From Perilla frutescens (lineage: Eukaryota; Streptophyta; Magnoliopsida; Lamiales; Lamiaceae): a DNA stretch of 64,000 nt. This document shows positions 59,679 to 64,000 of the stretch, in pieces. The notes beneath the pieces are model-generated. The model saw nothing but the letters and a program-made list of their open reading frames with translations, had not been told where the DNA came from and ran no database searches. The stretch lies in NCBI GenBank assembly GCA_026008535.1, contig BRKX01000012.1, positions 23,837,848 to 23,901,847 on the forward strand. The letters are read 5' to 3'. The position numbers were made by a program, and so were the translations under genes. Numbering within the stretch: position 1 is the first letter of the stretch; the number at the start of each line of letters is the position of its first letter.

Positions 59679-60121
59679 TAGGGCTGAGCAAACGATCGGT
59701 CCGGTCTTGATTCATGGACCAAACGGACTGATTGTTTTTTATAGACGGGACTGGACCGACTCACAAGGCACGACCGAACTAAAAATCATCCAATGTGGTC
59801 AATCGGTCCGGTCGGTCCGACCGATTGTCACTTTTTTTTTTCATTATTTTATATATCATATATGAATTATGATATATTAATATTATGCACTATATATTAT
59901 ATAATTAATAATTAGTTTATGATTACTAATATACTATTATATTTAAATTTAATTCTTTATTTTAGTAGTAGGATTCGATCGGTCTGGTCCGACCGATTAC
60001 ACAAATCGGACCGACCGAATAAATTTTGATCTCTTCAAATAAAGATTGGACCGACCGAACTAAATTAAAAGACCGACCGAAATTACAAAAAATCATTCGG
60101 CTCGATTTTTGCACAATCCTA
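59679..60121. mobile_element. hAT-type MITE with perfect 8-bp TSD
   Basis: The termini are TAGGGCTGAGCAAACGATCGG and, read inward from the right, TAGGATTGTGCAAAAATCGAG. Both sides carry ACTCAATT (59,671-59,678 and 60,122-60,129). The interior is full of palindromic GGTCCGGTC / GACCGACCG words. At 443 bp it is nonautonomous. Confidence 0.9.
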
Positions 60122-60129
60122 ACTCAATT

Positions 60130-60710
60130 GGTTAAAGGCTCGTGCTGATAATATGTTGTAAATGGAACTCCAAAATAATACCGATCAAGATTTAAATATG
60201 TGAAAGTAGAAGAACGCATAATATTAGGAAAATATGATTTTATTCATCGGTGTAAATATTGATGTGTTAATCTAGAGAACAATACAAAATATATATTGGA
60301 TTAGAAATCAAAACTCTAAAATAAGAAACAAGTAGTGTCCAAATATAATAATTAATAAATATATTTATAACAGGTTCAAGTCATTTTCAACATTCTACAC
60401 ACTTTTTTATCGGATATATAATTTATGTTCCCACTATCTATAAATTTGGTAAGAAGTATTAGGAATATATATAATTTAATTAGTTATGTTCCACCCAACA
60501 TAATGCTCTCTGAGAGAGTTTTATTTTATATGAGGTGATTTTACGTGTGCCGCAAGGCGAATCAAGATTAGAATTAAAATATATTTAAGTACCAATAAAA
60601 GTACAAATATGTTAATGAATATGAATTTGAATTTAAATTTTGATACATAAAACTGTCTCTTATATGTTTTTGTGATCTCAAATTTGGATTTCATAATTTA
60701 TATAAAAAAT
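60130..60710. other. Spacer; repeat-like word GGCTCGTGCTGATAATATG
   Basis: AT-rich. The GGCTCGTGCTGATAATATG block right after the hAT-type MITE, together with the sequence before the MITE, looks like part of an older dispersed repeat that the MITE interrupted. No gene was found. Confidence 0.4.
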
Positions 60711-61064
60711 GGTAAATTATACTTTGATACCTATATTTTGGACTCTTTTTTTAAAATTAATAAAGTAGTACCAACTTTTTCAAAAAATTACAAATCTAAC
60801 ATTTGATTAATTTTTCGGTCCAAAAATCATACGTAATTTATTGTTCTTAATATTTCTTGATCATACGATTTATTTTTACGTAGTTGGAGAAATAAAAATC
60901 TTAAAATACAATCAATTACGTATGATTTTTGGGTCGGAAAATTAATTAATCAAATATTAGATTTGTAACTTTTTTGAAAAAGTGAATTTTATTTTATTAA
61001 TTTTTAAAAAATGAGCTATTTTTAAAAAAAGACCAAAATGCATACATTAAAATATAATTTACCC
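60711..61064. mobile_element. Hairpin MITE, MULE-like
   Basis: The left arm GGTAAATTATACTTTGATAC and the right arm read inward GGGTAAATTATATTTTAATG pair over about 150 bp, ending in CCAAAAATCATACGTAATT on both. Flanks are TATAAAAAAT and TATAAAAATA, an 8-10 bp TSD. It is related to the 51.6-kb MITE by TTTGATACCTA..TTTTGGA and the Rab-like layout CAAATCTxAC. Confidence 0.85.
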
Positions 61065-61361
61065 TATAAAAATATAAAGTCTCTCAAATTTTTACTATAG
61101 AACCCTTTGAGAATTTGAAATTTCTTGAAAAGTAATGGCCATGTTAAACTTTTATCGTATTTTACTCCCATACATTAATATTTTCTTATTTACAATATAA
61201 ATTAATCTCTTAATATCACATAAAAAATATCTTCAAACCATGTTAAGTTCTTATTATTATTCATTTTAAAGTCCTTTAAAATTTTAAAATGACATCCAAT
61301 AAAAATTCGAGAGAGGAACAAAAAACAAAACATTATGCTTTTTAATATATATAGTTGTCAC

Positions 61362-62230
61362 TAGTGGTGGAACCGAAATTTTTATCTGAGGGGCTGATGG
61401 TGGTGGCCGGATAGCACAACGACACGCATCGTTGACCGTCTAGAGAGAAAAATGAAGGGAGATGATGGTTGGGATGCAAATTGCAAATGAACTTTATCTT
61501 TTTTCTTTAAAATATTTCAAGTTAAACAACGTCAAATTCTTAAAAAATAGTTCCCCAAATTTTTATTTATATACATATTAACATTAATATAAATAATGAA
61601 CAAATCAAACATGTACGTTTAAAAAAATCTCCACACTGACTTTGATTTGAAAAGTCAGTCTTGAATTAACTAGGAATATGCATAACTAGTTGTTCATCAT
61701 CTAAACAATATTTAAATAAAATGTCTTTAAATAATGTAATTAACTTTAAAATAAATAATTTAACCGTTTATGATCTTAAAAATTGATTTCTAAACTTTTA
61801 AATGTTTAAAATGATAATCCAAGTTATTTGGAAACTATAACAAATACACACACACAAAAAACTTTGTGTGGGGCATTTATTAAAAACTAAATCAAATTCC
61901 ACAACCCATTTCTTCTCCCTTCCCAAACTTGGGCTTTTCTCTCCCCATATTAAACCTTCTCTCTCCCCAAATCTGCGCAGCCACTCTCACGTTTATGTTC
62001 TCCACAATTAGATTTCTCTCTCATCAAACCTCACCTCACTTCACAGACCACCATTCTTCTCAAGTTCAGCCCCCCTTCTGCAGTTCTTCCCAAGTTTAGC
62101 CATTTATCCTGCGTCAACTGGAGGGGCTGTTACAAAAATAAAATAAAATTGACCACCTAATACTAATATGAGAAAATTGACAAGTTGGGGGGCTACAACC
62201 CTCTCTAGCAACTGCCTAGTTCAGCCCTTG
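61362..62230. mobile_element. hAT-like nonautonomous element
   Basis: Ends are TAGTGGTGGAACC at left and, read inward, CAAGGGCTGAACTAGG at right. Flanks GTTGTCAC (61,354-61,361) and GTTGCCAC (62,231-62,238) form an 8-bp duplication with one mismatch. The C/T-rich block at 61,900-62,110 looks like a plant leader/promoter segment and may be captured, but no coding sequence was recognised. Confidence 0.72.
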
Positions 62231-62305
62231 GTTGCCACGTGCAACCTAAGCATGTACAATCATTTCTTGAATAACTAACTCCCTCAGACGGGCAAATTAC
62301 TCAAT

Positions 62306-63343
62306 GGGATAAGGTCCAATTTGGTCCTACAACTATCCCCGAAAATCTCACTTTGGTCCCGAAATAAAATTTTGGCCCAAATCGATCCCTCAATTTTTTA
62401 AAATGTATCATGTTAATCCTCCGTTAGTCTCTAAACTAATTTCCGTTAACGTTCATTACTAACGACATTAATTTAAAGAAAAATGTTCAAGTTGGTCCTA
62501 CAACTATACCCGAAATCTCAATTTAGTCCCGAAATAAATTTTTGATCCATATTGGACCTAATTTTTTTTTATTAAACCCTAATTAGATTAATTTGAGGCC
62601 AACACCAAGCCACATCTACAATTTATGGATCTGAAAAACTTTGGGCGTCTTTTTCAATAGTCTCTGTCAAAATTTAATATTTTTAGAAATCAATACTAAG
62701 TTGTACAACTATCTAGTCTACATAATGAAATTCTGATGATATATAATTATGAGTCAAGGCAAAAAAAATTAATATTATTATTTCATGATTATTACAGGAA
62801 GAAAACTAGTCAGTTTATATCGCTTCGATCATCTATCAAGTCCAAATAAGTTTATTGATAATTATTATATTCATTATAATGTCATTAATTATTAATTGTA
62901 CATGTAATTATATTGACATTGGAGAGAAACATATACATTTAATAATTATATCATCTACAATTATTTTAATATCTTGAGACTTTCTTTAAATTAATTATAG
63001 ACTTTATTAATTAATAAAAAATAAAAATAATAGTCAGATAATAAAATTATTAATAAATGTAAACTGAGATTAAAATATTCCACATTGAACAATTAAAATT
63101 TGGGTTAAAATTTTATTTTGGGATCAAACTGAGATTTTGAGTATAGTTATAGGACCAATTTGGACATATTCCCTTAAATTAACGCCGTTAGTAACGGACG
63201 TTAATGAAAATTAGTTTAGAGACTAACGAAGAGATTAACGTGATACTTTTTGAAAAGTTCAGGGACCGATTTGGATCGAAATTTTATTTCAGGACCAAAT
63301 GAAATTTCAGGTATAGTTGTTGGACCAAATTGGATCTTATCCC
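62306..63343. mobile_element. MULE with long TIRs, and a nested relative
   Basis: The inverted arms are about 170 bp each, beginning GGGATAAGGTCCAATTTGGT (left) and GGGATAAGATCCAATTTGGT (right, inward) and continuing through GTTAGTCTCTAAACTAATTT. Flanks are ATTACTCAAT (62,296-62,305) and ATTACTTAAT (63,344-63,353), a 10-bp duplication with one mismatch, as for Mutator. A second pair of related arms (GTTGGTCCTACAACTATACC near 62,491; ATTGGTCCTATAACTATACT inward from about 63,160) sits just inside. This is either a nested sister element or duplicated TIRs. There is no coding sequence. Confidence 0.88.
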
Positions 63344-63353
63344 ATTACTTAAT

Positions 63354-64000
63354 TGGATGAAATTAAATTCTTATCAAAATATCATATCCTAGCATTAGCT
63401 TTTTGTATGTTGTTACGCACTAACAAATAGATTATTTAAATCCCTAACTCGCTTTAACGGGTGTCTTGGGTCCATTTAGATCCAATTGTGAGAAGGCGCA
63501 AGATTTTATTGCATTCATTTATAGATTTAGCTTTGAAGTAATCATTTAATTTGAATTAATTATGAAGTGCTGGTAGTGAGAGAGAGAGAGAGAGGGGTCC
63601 CAATTTATATTTAAGGAAAGTACAAAAGACATCATTATTAATTCACGAGAACGCTGACATAATTTATGGAATTCACGTTTTAAACACATCAATATATTAT
63701 TTTAGAAGAAAAATATTATTAATTAAGAACATAATTAAAATATATATACGAGAATTGAAGTGGAAATCCACTTTGTCCAATGAGCATGATCACACGTAGT
63801 TGGCCTTAAAAATATGTCAGAAATAATCAGATATATTCATTTCCAATTTAACCTAATTAATTTTTTTTTAGCAATTTAACCTAATTAATTGAATTATAAA
63901 CCATTTATAATTTTGGGAAATAAAATATGTCCACACCTGGTATCTCAAACACATGAGCTGAGGACTAGCGGTTAAGAATAGTTAAATTATTTTTTAGATT
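63354..64000. other. AT-rich intergenic to window end
   Basis: A short (GA)n tract at about 63,578-63,592 and AT-rich sequence. No gene or paired repeat was recognised. Confidence 0.6.

Noticed and set aside
1..64000. tRNA or rRNA genes
   Set aside because: No cloverleaf with intact A and B boxes and anticodon arm was found; the only Pol III-like signals are the SINEs near 51.5 kb.

Overview
This is a gene-poor, AT-rich stretch of a flowering-plant nuclear genome, almost certainly a eudicot. The evidence is the set of plant-specific families (ERF, R2R3-MYB, RUS, OVATE and ALOG domains), small GT-AG introns, and abundant plant-type DNA transposons. I cannot name the species. I see no bacterial or organellar features.

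Five genes look intact. They are an intronless ERF1-like AP2/ERF activator (5.95-6.65 kb, +), the Rab geranylgeranyl transferase alpha subunit (13.94-9.88 kb, -, 8 exons, 703 aa), an EAF6-type NuA4 subunit (14.64-16.42 kb, +, 6 exons, 139 aa), ROOT UVB SENSITIVE 2 (17.40-20.58 kb, +, 9 exons, 424 aa) and a subgroup-2 R2R3-MYB (49.80-50.77 kb, +, 3 exons, 241 aa). RGTA and EAF6 are divergently transcribed from a shared region of about 0.7 kb. All exon chains were assembled by hand and stay in frame across every junction.

Most of the rest is transposon territory. The window opens inside a CACTA element (1-471). MULE-like elements with long inverted repeats sit at 7.3, 47.2 and 62.3 kb, and hAT elements with 8-bp target duplications at 25.9, 59.7 and 61.4 kb. 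There are also hairpin MITEs, two tRNA-derived SINEs and a probable solo Ty3/gypsy LTR. Between 26.5 and 41.8 kb, and again at 52.8-55.1 kb, lies a striking group of related elements. They insert at TA-rich sites, mostly (TA)n microsatellites, share a degenerate terminal inverted repeat (roughly GGGGTGGGWTCAAATGAGAACC), and are each filled with many copies of a short motif built on the core TGCTAA/TTAGCA.

Several elements have captured host gene pieces: an OVATE-domain ORF (7.6-8.1 kb), the 5' part of an ALOG/LSH gene (29.3 kb), a ULP1-like protease fragment (37.7 kb), and PP2A catalytic-subunit plus ARP4 5' exons side by side in one element (43.3-44.0 kb). Nesting gives relative ages: an outer element (25.85-31.49 kb) holds an hAT, which holds a TGCTAA-type element, which holds the ALOG fragment.

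The most original signal is architectural. Otherwise different TIR elements here combine gene-fragment capture with private arrays of a short motif, and one group shares both the termini and the motif core.
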